A stretch of 64,000 nucleotides of DNA from Richelia sp. CSU_2_1. Its GTDB lineage: Bacteria > Cyanobacteriota > Cyanobacteriia > Cyanobacteriales > Microcoleaceae. The position numbers and the translations under genes were made by a program. Below the pieces are notes generated by a model. The model did not search any database and was not told the origin of the DNA. It worked only from the letters and a program-made list of their open reading frames with translations. Position 1 is the stretch's first letter. Each line of letters starts with the position of its first letter. Of this stretch, positions 21,301 to 27,756 are shown in pieces. The stretch covers positions 1 to 64,000 of the forward strand of contig JAAUPF010000001.1 in the NCBI GenBank assembly GCA_012034575.1, in the 5' to 3' direction.

Positions 21301-22413
21301 ATCGCTGCTGGTAAAAGTCCGCAGCGCGTTGGGGATTGTTCCTTGTCCTTTGTAATCGCCGCCGATTCTAATTGTACCGCCGCCATTTGCCCCTGACGCA
21401 TCGATATTTGCGCCGACAATTGCAATTTGAGAACCGAGAATATTGACTTCTCCTCCAACTTGGGAATTGGCAGTTGCTGAAACATCGATCGCCCCTGAAG
21501 CGATCGCATTGCCATTACCTGTAGGAATTATCGGCCCGCCCGCTGTTAGCTGCACTGTACCGTCGGGATTAACTTGCACTCCGCCGGCATGATTTTCTCC
21601 GCTACCGGTTAACAGTTGGGGAATTGTAGGAATCGGAACTTCGGGATTAGTAACTGGGATTTGGCTGCCCGTTATAGGTTGAATTTCTAAACTTAATAAG
21701 TGTCCCGGCTGGCTGATTCTAACTAAACTTTCTCCCGGTACGGCGGCGATCGTAATTTGTCCTGCAGGCGCTGTCAACTGTCCTGAATTCAATACTGCAC
21801 CGCCCAACAAATTTAAAGTTTGTCCGGCCCCCACGGTTAAATTGCCAAGATTAACAATTCCTCCGGGCTGGCTGGCGGTAAATGCAAAAATATTGGGAGT
21901 TCCTGTTAGTTCTGCGTAGTTGTTGGAGCCGATCGACTGCAACCAATTGTTGCCCTCAAAACCGATGCCATTGGCTGTAGTAGCTGTAAATGCGGCCGGG
22001 ACGTTTAAACTTGCGTTTTGTCCGAAAACTATACCCGCAGGATTGATTAAAAATAGGTTAGAATTTCCCCCGGTAACTTGCAACAAACCGTTAATTAAAG
22101 AAGGGCTACCGCCTACTGTACGCCCGAAAATATTTCTAATATTTGGATTGGAAATAAAATTAGCAATTTGACCTTCATTGAGTCCGAACTGTTGGAAACT
22201 GTGGAATAAATTAGCACCGTCGCGTGAGGTTTTGCCCCCGGTAATGTCAAACCGATCGCGATCGGGCACAACTACAGTCCCCGTACCGTCGGCTGCAGGT
22301 ACTACTGGCGGGGTTTGAGCGGCTGCTGGCGTCGATCGAAAGTAGGCCGCAACCATTACAGCAATTGCAGCTTGCAGGGGAAAAAAGCCTAGCATCCAAC
22401 TTATTCTTTCCAT
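12391..22413 (-). CDS. Giant filamentous-haemagglutinin (TPS) protein with C-terminal CHAT protease
   Basis: A 3340-residue secreted protein. A signal peptide (ending near AAAQ, residue 33) is followed by the two-partner-secretion haemagglutinin domain (about 35-290) with SNPNIRNIFGRTVGG and NLFLINPAGIVFGQNASL. Over 2000 residues of Ser/Thr/Asn/Gly-rich beta-helix follow. They include six tandem units of about 93 residues (DNA about 14960-16690, period 279-282 bp) around LTVNAGTGNITFNGAVG. Next come Pro- and Asn-rich linkers (PIPSPTPQPVP; NSTNPNATNP). The last 350 residues are a CHAT caspase-like domain with HLATHGEF (about 3181) and VLSACRTA (about 3223), the His-Cys dyad. It is probably exported or surface-exposed; no TpsB transporter is in the window. 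Protease activity and targets are inferred. Confidence 0.92.
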   Translation of the reverse strand: MERISWMLGFFPLQAAIAVMVAAYFRSTPAAAQTPPVVPAADGTGTVVVPDRDRFDITGGKTSRDGANLFHSFQQFGLNEGQIANFISNPNIRNIFGRTVGGSPSLINGLLQVTGGNSNLFLINPAGIVFGQNASLNVPAAFTATTANGIGFEGNNWLQSIGSNNYAELTGTPNIFAFTASQPGGIVNLGNLTVGAGQTLNLLGGAVLNSGQLTAPAGQITIAAVPGESLVRISQPGHLLSLEIQPITGSQIPVTNPEVPIPTIPQLLTGSGENHAGGVQVNPDGTVQLTAGGPIIPTGNGNAIASGAIDVSATANSQVGGEVNILGSQIAIVGANIDASGANGGGTIRIGGDYKGQGTIPNALRTFTSSDATIKADALLNGNGGRVIIWSDETTRFLGNISARGGSNSGNGGFVEVSGKQNLDFQGTVDLRSPFGNLGTLLLDPTDITIDASTDAGGTFSGGIFTPSAATSTILNATLQNNLALGNVTISTASAFTGAGNITVSAPIAWSNGNSLTLQADNNIAVNAPIANSGTGAVNLQANNTIAVTQNITTAGGSIALNADRDNANGGAISINNATINSGGGSIILGGQSNPLTSPAAGIAANPVGILLNNSTLNAAGGNILLRGAGLSSPGSNFHGISLTGSQVQTTGSGTIELNGSSGSNTTLSHGISLSANSSISSVNGNISLNGTGSANTTQTHGILLDSSSVRSTGTGEIFLTGNAGTGTQSNNGIVVNAGSQISSNSGTIALTGTGGATTLRSDGVSIDGTNTNITSNGNINITGNASSPEGYGITIYNNADLGTAAAGNISLIGTGTGTFDGINIASNAAINREIFGAGGSVSLTADEMNLAAAIRGSGTLQLQPLTPSLGMTIGGIASSSSLNLNGSEIGNIAPGFAQIFAGGTNSSGPISFAGSVNFNAPTTVRSPVGTGTIDTAGFNIGGTNSLTLQAADKISVTNSTISPLSPALNFTVNSDADSSGGGPISLAQATINTNGGNIILGGGSNALTEPAQGNAANPKGVNIVNSNLNAGSGNISIRGVGINDRGANVESSNLQVSGTGNIAINGRASGNSGSSNTGVSLFDGPANTIIRAVNGNINIEGNTTSPQNDSKGVAISGVKLQTTGTGNIQVLGNSTGDAINGSGITIDQRLSAAGGNITVTGTSSSHIGVDIKSPIGITTAVETAGTGNIAITGTGRIDGVSLRGNAINNSRLQTQGTGNITVVGTGTFGQGIALRGGAINPGATGGSGTVRLQADKISFDPASRVNGTGLLEFLPLTSNLDLNIGTTTLGNTFSQINVGNLDTNGTITFRENATFNNPVTIQAPAAGGAINSAGFTIAGTGNATISMNADRSIVTGNITNPGRSIAINSNNGSIDTSAGTIDTISASGGGNIAITSAGDIAVNTVQSRAENTGTSGSIAIESTAGKITATGNVDASSRNAASGNDISIKASGSVRAQTVSAAAIGSGASGNAGGVTISSNTGTIAAGSIEAQSNRINGNAGTVNLNSAAGITAADISAFTDTATGNAGSAGAINLATTNGNILANNVFSSTRAASGNAGNAGNFLATATNGNIELANLHSGAYVFGTGTAGNAGTISAIAGGNVTVSGRVDATSFGTVSQGAPGDIALTAANVLSANSINTLQTDLLPTASASVRYGNITLTGNEIDLTGGTNRVIGTGIIVLQPFAADRNITLGGAANSGTTNLDLSATDLAALQNGFSSIVLGRSDSSSTISLAGNVTFKDPVTVLSPATSGSIDTRSFTITGADNATINLSAGGNIFTGNITNPGRSIAIESTGGSIDTSGSTLKTSSTNNNGGPINLTARTEINLGAIDTSTAANNSTANAGTLSIDAGSRNITLSGNINTSAATGSGSNLNFNGNTRLARSIAIDTFGSNSSGSISFNNSLDGVTAENQNLTLNAGTGDITFSGTAGGSTSLGNLTANTSGTTAFNSVSAASLTTNSGGTTQLRGNVNTSGSQSYSDPVAIANNPILTGGEISFNNTVSGNSNLTVNAGTGNITFNGAVGDRNPLRDLTANTSGTTTFNSVSAASLTTNVGGTTQLKGNVNTAGSQSYSDAVVIANNLILTGGEISFNDTVSGNSNLTVNAGTGNITFNGAVGSNNPLRDLTANTSGTTTFNSVSAASLTTNTGGTTQLRGNINTAGSQNYSDAVVIANNPILTGSNITFNSSLDGSSNLIVNSGAGNITFGGAVGGSNPLRDLTANSSGTTAFNSNVSAASLTTNAGGTTQLKGNINTAGSQNYSDAVVIANNPILTGSEISFRNTVGGSSNLTLDSGTGNITFSGTVGGSNPLGDLTANSSGTTAFNSNVSAASLTTNVGGTTQLNGNVNTAGSQNYSDAVVIANNPILTGGEISFNNTVSGNSNLTVNAGTGNITFNGAIGSGNPLRDLTANTSGTTAFNNGVSAANLTTDGGGVTQLNNANVNTAGNQIYGDAVTVARNTVLTGDGITFNNTLNGNGNLTVIAGGGGVAFNSPIGNISRLGDLTATSQGAIASGNVAATSIDFTARGSVTAGNLDASATAGNGGRVRLNGESIATGDINTRGNFGGNVSAGANNAIAIGRIDSRGTANNGGGVTLVTPNSIRVVSLDTSGGTEGSGGSVDVTAGNFFRSTGVFTNQNKLNASISTQGGAITIRHGGSTVTPFVIGDAGINGTAGAISSAANNAIVPTFAVPVPPGIYTVGNINIITAAPQQPIPSPTPQPVPNPQQPIPSPIPQPVPQPGAIVVNPPPQVETVPGTIAVNPPPTQVETLQPEGANPPLPPAQTPQSEAAESANVLPPTVDRDSAPSGNTPETDGAGANSSITSNAGVETPNPNSGGVGSQQILVVENRENRNPSVSTNTNSTNTNSTNPNSTNPNATNPNATNPNSRQILRLESSNRALAFNSYTDSTSGNIGISTSHNLEPIILSRAAATQSLDSGNIDNAVDKIEILSENVYSNYLGFDSEQSPQSVQNIRETLRTIESKTGNRSAIIYAIVRPDQLDLVLVTATGATIHRTVPEANRKALLAAATSLRSEITNPRKRKTTSYLAPAQKLYQWLIAPLETELKNQKIDTILFSLDAGLKALPLAALHDGKHFLVEQYSISTIPSITLTDTRYQSLTNARVLAMGASVFSDKDPLPGVSIELQNITAEWPGKYFLNETFTLPNLKSQRSAIAPQIIHLATHGEFRDGPSDSYIQLWDSKLLLSQLRQLGLNDPPVELLVLSACRTAVGDEKAELGFAGFAVQAGVKSVLASLWYVSDEGSLALMTDFYSQLRNANIKAEALRQTQIDMIQGKVNAQSTPVRGQNFVENTVASPTGSDAENLNLSHPYYWSGFTMIGSPW
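14960..16690. repeat. Six tandem 279-282 bp coding repeats
   Basis: Inside the giant gene, six units of about 93 codons repeat in tandem with high DNA identity, followed by a seventh degenerate one. Each encodes LTVNAGTGNITFNGAVG, DLTANTSGTT, SAASLTTN, GTTQLRGN and ILTGGEISFNNT. Such arrays are prone to copy-number change. Confidence 0.85.
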
Positions 22414-22539
22414 AAGTTTTTTAACAAGTTTGTTAAGAAATGAAACTCCGCGCTCTCAAAATTGAGGGGTCGATCGGATGTGTCCTAAAAAATTTTGTAA
22501 TTCAAAAATACATACCACACCTCAATCATATATCCGGGA

Positions 22540-24465
22540 ATGCCAAATATTCTAAAAGTTGAGTTAAACTTGACTCTGGGAGCGTGTATTAATCACACTT
22601 GTGCATCTATGGCAATCCAAAATCAGAACCAGACGCTAACAGAGATCGCTACCTGTGTCGATCGGAATGTCGATCGACATGACTATCGACATGACGATCG
22701 TATCGTCAAAGAGAGCCAGCCACCTCATCCCAATTACTTAAATCGAGCAACACCAAAATTTAGAAATTTTAGCATTAGCGGCAAAATTTGTTGCGGCTAT
22801 GCACTGGCTCTTTGTGTTGCAATTGGGGGAACAGCAATCGGTATGCTGGTGGGCGATCGTTACTATCAAAAAAATGCTAAGCTCGATCGCCTTACCGCAG
22901 AAAGTCGCTTTGTGAGCGAGTTGCAGATTACTTTGCTGGAGGCGCAAATCTGCCAGCAGAGGCTGGCAATTTGGCTGTCCGATCCTTCAATATTTGACAG
23001 CAAATACCGACAGTTACAAAAAGACACAAAGACTTTGAAAAGCCTGTTGGTGGAAGTTAAAAGCAACAAAGGCACGGAACAGACAGAAGGTTTGCAGGAC
23101 TTCATCAAAAATTACGAACCGATCCTGGCGGATTACATTAAAAAGCTAGAAAAAACAATTGACCAAATCCAACTTTGGCAAAAAAAGCCGACCCAAAAAA
23201 GTGTCAAACAAAAACAGCTCTCGAATTTTGCCAAAGATCCGATCGGATTTCGAGTAGATAGCGCCACAAATAACTTAGCAGAAATTATTGCAGTGGCTCA
23301 GGAGGAAGAAGATGCAGCTCAGGAGAATTTGGCTGCCGCCCAAGCTTGGCGATCGCAAATAATTATAGCTAGCATGGCTCTGTCGGCGGTAATTGCGGCA
23401 ATACTTGCCTACTTCACAAATCGAGCGATCGTCCGCCCCATTGCTGCTGTAACTAATGTCGCTGTACGAGTTACTGAAGAGTCAAATTTTGAGTTGCAAG
23501 TCCCCTTCACCGGCACCGATGAAATAGGGGTATTGGCAACTTCGCTGAATCAATTGATTGCCAAGGTAAACAACTTGTTATCGGAGTTGAAAAACGAACA
23601 AGAAATGCAGGCAATGCAAAACGAAAAAATGATCGCCTTGGGGCGGATGTTAGCTGGTGTCGCTCACGAAGTTAACAACCCAATTAATTTCATTTATGCT
23701 AACATCGATCCGGCGAGAAATTACGTTGAAGATATTTTGCAATTGCTCGATACTTACGCAACAGAAATTCCCAACCCGCCGCCGCCCGTTTTAGCGCAAG
23801 CTGAAGAAATTGACATCGATTTTGTGAAAGAAGATTTGATGAAAATATTTCAGTCGATGCAAGTTGGCGCTGAAAGAGCGAAATCAATTGCGCTCAGTTT
23901 AAAGGATTTTTCGCGCTTGGATGCTGCCACACCTTCGCCCGTAGATTTGCACACTTGTCTGGACAGCAGCCTGCTCATTCTCAACAACCGCATCAAACAC
24001 GAAATAGAGGTAGTTCGCAATTACGGGGAGATTCCGCTTGTTGAAGGATACATGGGTTTGCTTTATCAAGTGTTTGTGAACATTCTGAGCAATGCGATCG
24101 ACGCTGTGGAAGAAAGAGCAAAAATTGAAAAAGAGCGCTCCCAACAGGCAGCAAACCGACCGCAGAACGGCGATAAAATAGAGGAAAAATCGAGTTTTTC
24201 GCCGCGAATTTGCATCACGACAGAATTATTGGACGGCGACTCTGCGATCGTCCGCATTTCCGACAACGGTATCGGCATACCTCCAGCAAGTCAACAAAAG
24301 ATGTTTGAAACATTTTTTACTACAAAACCGCGCGGTATGGGTACGGGTTTGGGACTGGCGATCGGTCGCGATATTGTAGTTAAGAAGCACGGCGGGACAA
24401 TTAACTGCTGGTCGGAGGTAGGAATGGGGACGGAATTTTCGATCGCCCTGCCGATTAAGCATTAA
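22540..24465 (+). CDS. HAMP-containing sensor histidine kinase
   Basis: A 641-residue membrane kinase. The start ATG at 22540 gives a long polar N-terminus; ATG 22609 (MAIQNQ) is an alternative. TM1 lies near residues 79-100 and TM2 near 262-285, flanking a roughly 160-residue helical sensor domain with no recognised ligand motif. A HAMP linker follows (RAIVRPIAAVTNVAVRV). The phosphoacceptor His is in AGVAHEVNNPINFI (about residue 376). The ATPase domain has DNGIGIPPAS and GTGLGLAIGRDI. The H box (HEVNNPINF) and Gly boxes resemble those of the ETR1-like kinase at 6503-7974. It diverges from the giant surface-protein gene over 126 bases, but no cognate regulator is adjacent, so partnership is unknown. 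Confidence 0.9.
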   Translation: MPNILKVELNLTLGACINHTCASMAIQNQNQTLTEIATCVDRNVDRHDYRHDDRIVKESQPPHPNYLNRATPKFRNFSISGKICCGYALALCVAIGGTAIGMLVGDRYYQKNAKLDRLTAESRFVSELQITLLEAQICQQRLAIWLSDPSIFDSKYRQLQKDTKTLKSLLVEVKSNKGTEQTEGLQDFIKNYEPILADYIKKLEKTIDQIQLWQKKPTQKSVKQKQLSNFAKDPIGFRVDSATNNLAEIIAVAQEEEDAAQENLAAAQAWRSQIIIASMALSAVIAAILAYFTNRAIVRPIAAVTNVAVRVTEESNFELQVPFTGTDEIGVLATSLNQLIAKVNNLLSELKNEQEMQAMQNEKMIALGRMLAGVAHEVNNPINFIYANIDPARNYVEDILQLLDTYATEIPNPPPPVLAQAEEIDIDFVKEDLMKIFQSMQVGAERAKSIALSLKDFSRLDAATPSPVDLHTCLDSSLLILNNRIKHEIEVVRNYGEIPLVEGYMGLLYQVFVNILSNAIDAVEERAKIEKERSQQAANRPQNGDKIEEKSSFSPRICITTELLDGDSAIVRISDNGIGIPPASQQKMFETFFTTKPRGMGTGLGLAIGRDIVVKKHGGTINCWSEVGMGTEFSIALPIKH

Positions 24466-24479
24466 TTGCAGTTGAGAGT

Positions 24480-24595
24480 TGATAGTTGATAGTTGATAGT
24501 GGGGAATTGGGAATTTTCCCACTCTCCCACTCTCCCCCTCTCCCACTCTCCCACTCTTCCACTCTCCCACTCTTCCACTCTCCCTCTCTTCCCAT
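24480..24595. repeat. Tandem repeats (GATAGTT and CTCTCCCA types)
   Basis: Short direct repeats GTTGATAGTTGATAG followed by CCCACTCTCCCACTCT-type decamers fill the gap between the kinase and xisI. There are no unique spacers and no coding capacity. Confidence 0.8.
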
Positions 24596-24598
24596 TAT

Positions 24599-24934
24599 TT
24601 AACCAACTGCGAAACCATCATACTGGCGGATAAAAGGATAATGGTAGGCTAGGACAATATCTGTTTTAGGAATGCCAGCTTCAAGCAGTTCATTAGCTAC
24701 ACCGACTTCCGTACCGTCGTACTGAATCCAAAGTTTCTCTCCTCTAACGTCAATGTGAATCAGAACGCCGTAGACACGTTTTTTTTGGAGCCATCCAGCG
24801 CGTAAAACTTGATAGCGATCGCGAGCGGTATCGAACAAAACGTCCATTTCGATTTCCCCATAGGCAGGTTTGATTTGGCTGTGGGCAATTAGAATTTCTT
24901 GAACTATCTGTCTGTATTGAGTCATCTTATCCAT
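24599..24934 (-). CDS. xisI: XisI family protein
   Basis: A 111-residue member of the XisI family, first described as an excision-controlling factor of the Anabaena fdxN element. Recognisable are MTQYRQIVQEILIAHSQIKP, the acidic EMDVLFDTARDRYQ, the core WLQKKRVYGVLIHIDVRGEK and LWIQYDGTE, and the GI-PK--IVLAYHYP ending. It overlaps the upstream xisH by 13 bases, the normal order in cyanobacteria where many xisHI pairs occur far from any fdxN element. No fdxN, XisF recombinase or recombination site is seen here, so a role in excision is unlikely at this locus; some workers consider such pairs toxin-antitoxin-like. Confidence 0.88.
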   Translation of the reverse strand: MDKMTQYRQIVQEILIAHSQIKPAYGEIEMDVLFDTARDRYQVLRAGWLQKKRVYGVLIHIDVRGEKLWIQYDGTEVGVANELLEAGIPKTDIVLAYHYPFIRQYDGFAVG

Positions 24935-25341
24935 TGCGCGATCCTCCGCTCTTCTACATCATAGATAATTAAATAAAGTTGATATTCTATCACTCCTTCT
25001 TCAATGAATCTGAGGCGAAAGAATTCTTCATAGGTTTGTTTGGGTATTGCCAGGTAAAGTATTCTGACTGGTTCTTGCGATCGCAGGGCGCGACGGTAGT
25101 TGAGGTATTGTCCGACAGCGGTATGAAATTCATAAATTGCTGAAGGATTAATAAAACTTTTGATTTCTACAGCTATTTTTTCTGTATCTCGTTCGGCAGC
25201 AAGCAAGCGTTCAGCGCCCAAATCGATCTGCATTTGCACATCTCCATAGTCTATGGGAAAAGGATCGTGGGTGATCTGCCATCCTTCAGCAAGGAGAGCC
25301 TCTTTGACAACATCATGAAATAGATCTTTTGCCATCACCAC
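24922..25341 (-). CDS. xisH: XisH family protein (PD-(D/E)xK-like)
   Basis: A 139-residue XisH homologue. Key features are MAKDLFHDVVKEALLAEGWQ at the N-terminus, DLGAERLLAAERD, and EKIAVEIKSFINPSAIYEFH; the VEIKSF block provides the E-x-K of a restriction-endonuclease-like fold. The second in-frame ATG (25335) gives the usual MAKDLF start. Translationally coupled to xisI. Upstream DNA carries GATCG sites and an STRR tract. Nuclease activity has not been shown for the family as far as I know. Confidence 0.88.
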   Translation of the reverse strand: MVMAKDLFHDVVKEALLAEGWQITHDPFPIDYGDVQMQIDLGAERLLAAERDTEKIAVEIKSFINPSAIYEFHTAVGQYLNYRRALRSQEPVRILYLAIPKQTYEEFFRLRFIEEGVIEYQLYLIIYDVEERRIAQWIR

Positions 25342-25436
25342 TTTCTTTGCGATCGATGCTTGGATATACGTATATGATAACTCAAATCTAAAATTGTTTA
25401 CCCCAACGATCGACTATCAAAGATCGACTGTCAAAT

Positions 25437-25560
25437 GAAGGAAGAAGGAAGAGGGAAGAAAATTGGTAATTGCTAATTCTCCTCATCTCCCAATCTCCCA
25501 ATCTCCCAATCTCCCAATCTCCCAATCTCCCAATCTAAAATCTAAAATCTCCCCCTCTCC
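25437..25560. repeat. Tandem repeats upstream of DUF937 gene
   Basis: GAAGGAAGA, TCTCCCAA (about seven copies) and TAAAATC repeats follow one another. They occupy most of the 289-base gap between xisH and the DUF937 gene, leaving about 70 bases before the start codon for a promoter. Confidence 0.8.
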
Positions 25561-25630
25561 CACTCTCCTTCTCTCCCCTTCTTCGATCGGTTAGTCTAGA
25601 GTGGAGCAATTGTAACAAGGAGCGAAAATT

Positions 25631-26155
25631 ATGGGACTATTTGACCAAATTTTAAGCGCGATCGACGATCCGAACCAACAAGCAAGTCCGAATCAGTTGG
25701 GCGGCATTCTAGGCGCAGTCGAACAGTTAAGTGGCAGTCAAGGTGTCGATACAGGCACGACTCAGCTAGCAATGTCTGTTTTGGGCCCCTACGTGCGATC
25801 GGCCTTGCAAAACGTGCGATCGAACTCGGGCGAATCACAAGCGCAACAAATTGTCAACCAATTGGGCGGAACAAATCCCAGCGCCCAAGCAGTTCAAACT
25901 TTATTCGGCGGCCAAATCGGGCAAGTAGTTGAAGCAATTTCCCAAAGAACAGGTTTGAACAGCGAAACCGTGCAAGCGATGATCCCGGTTTTAGTACCCT
26001 TGGTTTTGAATTTGCTAAAAACAGGCAGCAACACTCAAAATCCCAACCAAGGCGGCAATCCAGTTTTAAATGCGTTTTTAGATGGAGATGGAGACGGTGA
26101 TGTTGATATTACCGACGCCATGTCGATGGCAAGTCGCTTTTTAAGTCAGCGCTAA
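25631..26155 (+). CDS. DUF937 domain protein with Ca-binding-like loop
   Basis: A 174-residue protein of the DUF937 family: MGLFDQILSAIDDPNQQASP start, a helical centre rich in Gln/Gly (VNQLGGTNPSAQAVQTLFGG) and the conserved hydrophobic VQAMIPVLVPLVLNLLKTG. The C-terminus ends with DGDGDGDVDITDAM, a dockerin/EF-hand-like Asp ladder that could bind calcium. GGAG precedes the ATG by about nine bases. Bacterial relatives of YidB type have no firm role. A short perfect palindrome (26174-26190) follows the stop and may form its 3' end. Confidence 0.82.
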   Translation: MGLFDQILSAIDDPNQQASPNQLGGILGAVEQLSGSQGVDTGTTQLAMSVLGPYVRSALQNVRSNSGESQAQQIVNQLGGTNPSAQAVQTLFGGQIGQVVEAISQRTGLNSETVQAMIPVLVPLVLNLLKTGSNTQNPNQGGNPVLNAFLDGDGDGDVDITDAMSMASRFLSQR

Positions 26156-26173
26156 TTCTTTCGATAGTAGTAA

Positions 26174-26190
26174 GGTGCGCGCCGCGCACC
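26174..26190. repeat. Palindrome GGTGCGCG/CGCGCACC, copy 1
   Basis: GC-rich near-perfect palindrome between convergent genes. A close relative, GGTGCGCA/TGCGCACC with the same flanking TAA and TAC, occurs at 33043-33059. It belongs to a dispersed hairpin family; terminator function is possible but no T-run follows. Confidence 0.7.
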
Positions 26191-26207
26191 TACAAAACTA
26201 CATAATA

Positions 26208-26522
26208 TCAAGCATCACCATCAGTATTGCGCTGCTGCAAAATATCCAAAATGCGCCGATTTTCCGTCTGAAGTCCTCGGATCTCCGATTCCATAACCTC
26301 CATCCGTTCGAGACTTTGAGTCATAAGTTGAAGCATTGCCTCTATATTGCGCTGTTGGGTTTCTATGTTGCGCTGCTGAATTTCAATATTGCGGTTTATG
26401 GTTTCAAAGTTGCGCTGGTGTACTTCAGTGGTGGAAATTAAAGCACTCACAGCTACTTTAATATCGATAACATCATTTTCGAGTCGATCGACCCGATTCG
26501 GAATATCGTTAGATTCACTCAT
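26208..26522 (-). CDS. Small coiled-coil protein, tandem paralogue A
   Basis: A 104-residue, wholly helical protein: MSESNDIPNRVDRLENDVID, ISTTEVHQRNFE, then an expanded RNIEIQQRNIETQQRNIEA repeat (seven-residue period), ending LQTENRRILDILQQRNTDGD. Heptad-like spacing predicts a coiled coil. It has a 90-residue paralogue 120 bases upstream that lacks two of the seven-residue repeats. No catalytic motif is visible; related small proteins are common in filamentous cyanobacteria and have no known function. Confidence 0.72.
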   Translation of the reverse strand: MSESNDIPNRVDRLENDVIDIKVAVSALISTTEVHQRNFETINRNIEIQQRNIETQQRNIEAMLQLMTQSLERMEVMESEIRGLQTENRRILDILQQRNTDGDA

Positions 26523-26641
26523 AGGAATTTGACCTCACCAGCGGACACGGATTATTGTAGCAATTTATAGAATGCGTTACGCAGGGGTCGATCGCACCCC
26601 CAATCGAAACATTTTTACGCGAGCAATTGTCTTGTAAAACC

Positions 26642-26914
26642 TCAAGCATCACCATCAGTATTTCGCTGCTGTAAAAAATCTAGAATGCGCCGATTTTCTG
26701 TTTGAAGTCCTCGGATCTCCGATTCCATAACTTCCATCCGTTCGAGACTTTGAGCCATAAGTTGAAGCATCGCCTCAATATTGCGATTCATGGTTTCAAA
26801 GTTGCGCTGGTGTACTTCAGTGGTGGAAATTAAAGCACTCACAGCTACTTTTAGATCGATAACATCATTTTCGAGTCGATCGACCCGATTCGGAATATCG
26901 TTAGATTCACTCAT
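26642..26914 (-). CDS. Small coiled-coil protein, tandem paralogue B
   Basis: A 90-residue near-identical copy of the downstream paralogue. It differs in a handful of residues (DLKVAVSAL for DIKVAVSAL, DFLQQ for DILQQ) and lacks a 14-residue QRNIEIQ-type expansion. DNA identity extends over the start codon region (TAGGAATTTGA upstream of both), pointing to a recent segmental duplication. Confidence 0.72.
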   Translation of the reverse strand: MSESNDIPNRVDRLENDVIDLKVAVSALISTTEVHQRNFETMNRNIEAMLQLMAQSLERMEVMESEIRGLQTENRRILDFLQQRNTDGDA

Positions 26915-26997
26915 AGGAATTTGACATTGAGAGCCTGTATCGATTATTTTAGCAAAATTACCCTACCCAAACGAAGCGTTATAGCTAGGAACTGCGC

Positions 26998-27192
26998 TCA
27001 ACATTTCGGTTCAAACACCGGTGCAGCTTCGATGTCTTGAGGGAGGGGAAATTCATTAACGAGACGGGCGATCGCAGCTATCCTCTCGAAGTTTTCTACA
27101 ACGCCGGGGCGGTGTTCTGGATCTAGCGGTAAGTTTATCAATTCGGCGGTGCGATCGACATATTCTTCTATATTTTCTTCTATATTTATCAT
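26998..27192 (-). CDS. AtzG-like protein (DUF4089)
   Basis: A 64-residue protein with the DUF4089/AtzG pattern: EEYVDRTAELINLPLDPEHR, PGVVENFERIAAIARLVNEF, PLPQDIEAAPVFEP. AtzG is the small subunit that stabilises the amidase AtzE in 1-carboxybiuret breakdown, and cyanobacterial homologues usually sit beside an AtzE/GatA-like amidase. No amidase gene is next to it here, so it is an orphan subunit in this window. The cytosine deaminase and ureidoglycolate-lyase-like genes 1.5-3.5 kb away could belong to the same nitrogen-salvage theme (inference). Confidence 0.8.
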   Translation of the reverse strand: MINIEENIEEYVDRTAELINLPLDPEHRPGVVENFERIAAIARLVNEFPLPQDIEAAPVFEPKC

Positions 27193-27292
27193 TGATTTTT
27201 CCTTGTGAGTGTTGGAGGGCGATCGATTATCCTATTGTAATTTGGTATGAGTCAAAGTGGTAAAGAAAAAAGAGCGATCGGACTTGTTCTAC

Positions 27293-27745
27293 TCAAACAC
27301 TGACTGTTTCCCGCAACTTCTCAACTGCCACATCCAGCCTAGGCAAATCAAATTCCTCAGCGTCCATTAATTCCTTAACTTTCTCAAAAATTTCAACTTC
27401 CGCCTCTTCTTGGTCTGTTAGCTTATCATAAAAATAAGGATCGGTAAACCACTGCTCAAATACCATCCTCACGACTCCATTTGGATCGAGCATAAATCGC
27501 CAATACTTAGAAACTCGGTGATCGACTACTTCAAACAGAGGTGCAGGGGTCTGTATTGGATAATAGCTGTAATTATCATCACAAATATAATACCACACTA
27601 CTCCTTGCCACGATCGAATAGCATAAACCACATATTCCTTGCCAACAGTCAGCGGCAATTCAACCTTTTTAGTGTAGCCTCTTGCCGGGTCGATATAATT
27701 TTCCGGTAGGTATTCTCCCGTATTAGCTATGCAGCGAACTATCAT
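27293..27745 (-). CDS. Putative immunity-type protein
   Basis: A 150-residue cytoplasmic protein: MIVRCIANTGEYLPENYIDP start, LTVGKEYVVYAI, WYYICDDNYSYYPI, and an acidic C-terminal helix. The V-GKEY-VY ... WYYICDD pattern is one I associate with small proteins encoded next to polymorphic-toxin C-terminal modules, but I cannot name a Pfam family. It begins 11 bases after the preceding toxin-tip-like gene, suggesting co-transcription. The function is inferred from this context. Confidence 0.6.
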   Translation of the reverse strand: MIVRCIANTGEYLPENYIDPARGYTKKVELPLTVGKEYVVYAIRSWQGVVWYYICDDNYSYYPIQTPAPLFEVVDHRVSKYWRFMLDPNGVVRMVFEQWFTDPYFYDKLTDQEEAEVEIFEKVKELMDAEEFDLPRLDVAVEKLRETVSV

Positions 27746-27756
27746 AACTTGTCTGC

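Noticed and set aside
24599-25341. An fdxN-type excision element around xisHI
   Set aside because: No fdxN, no XisF recombinase and no paired recombination sites are visible.
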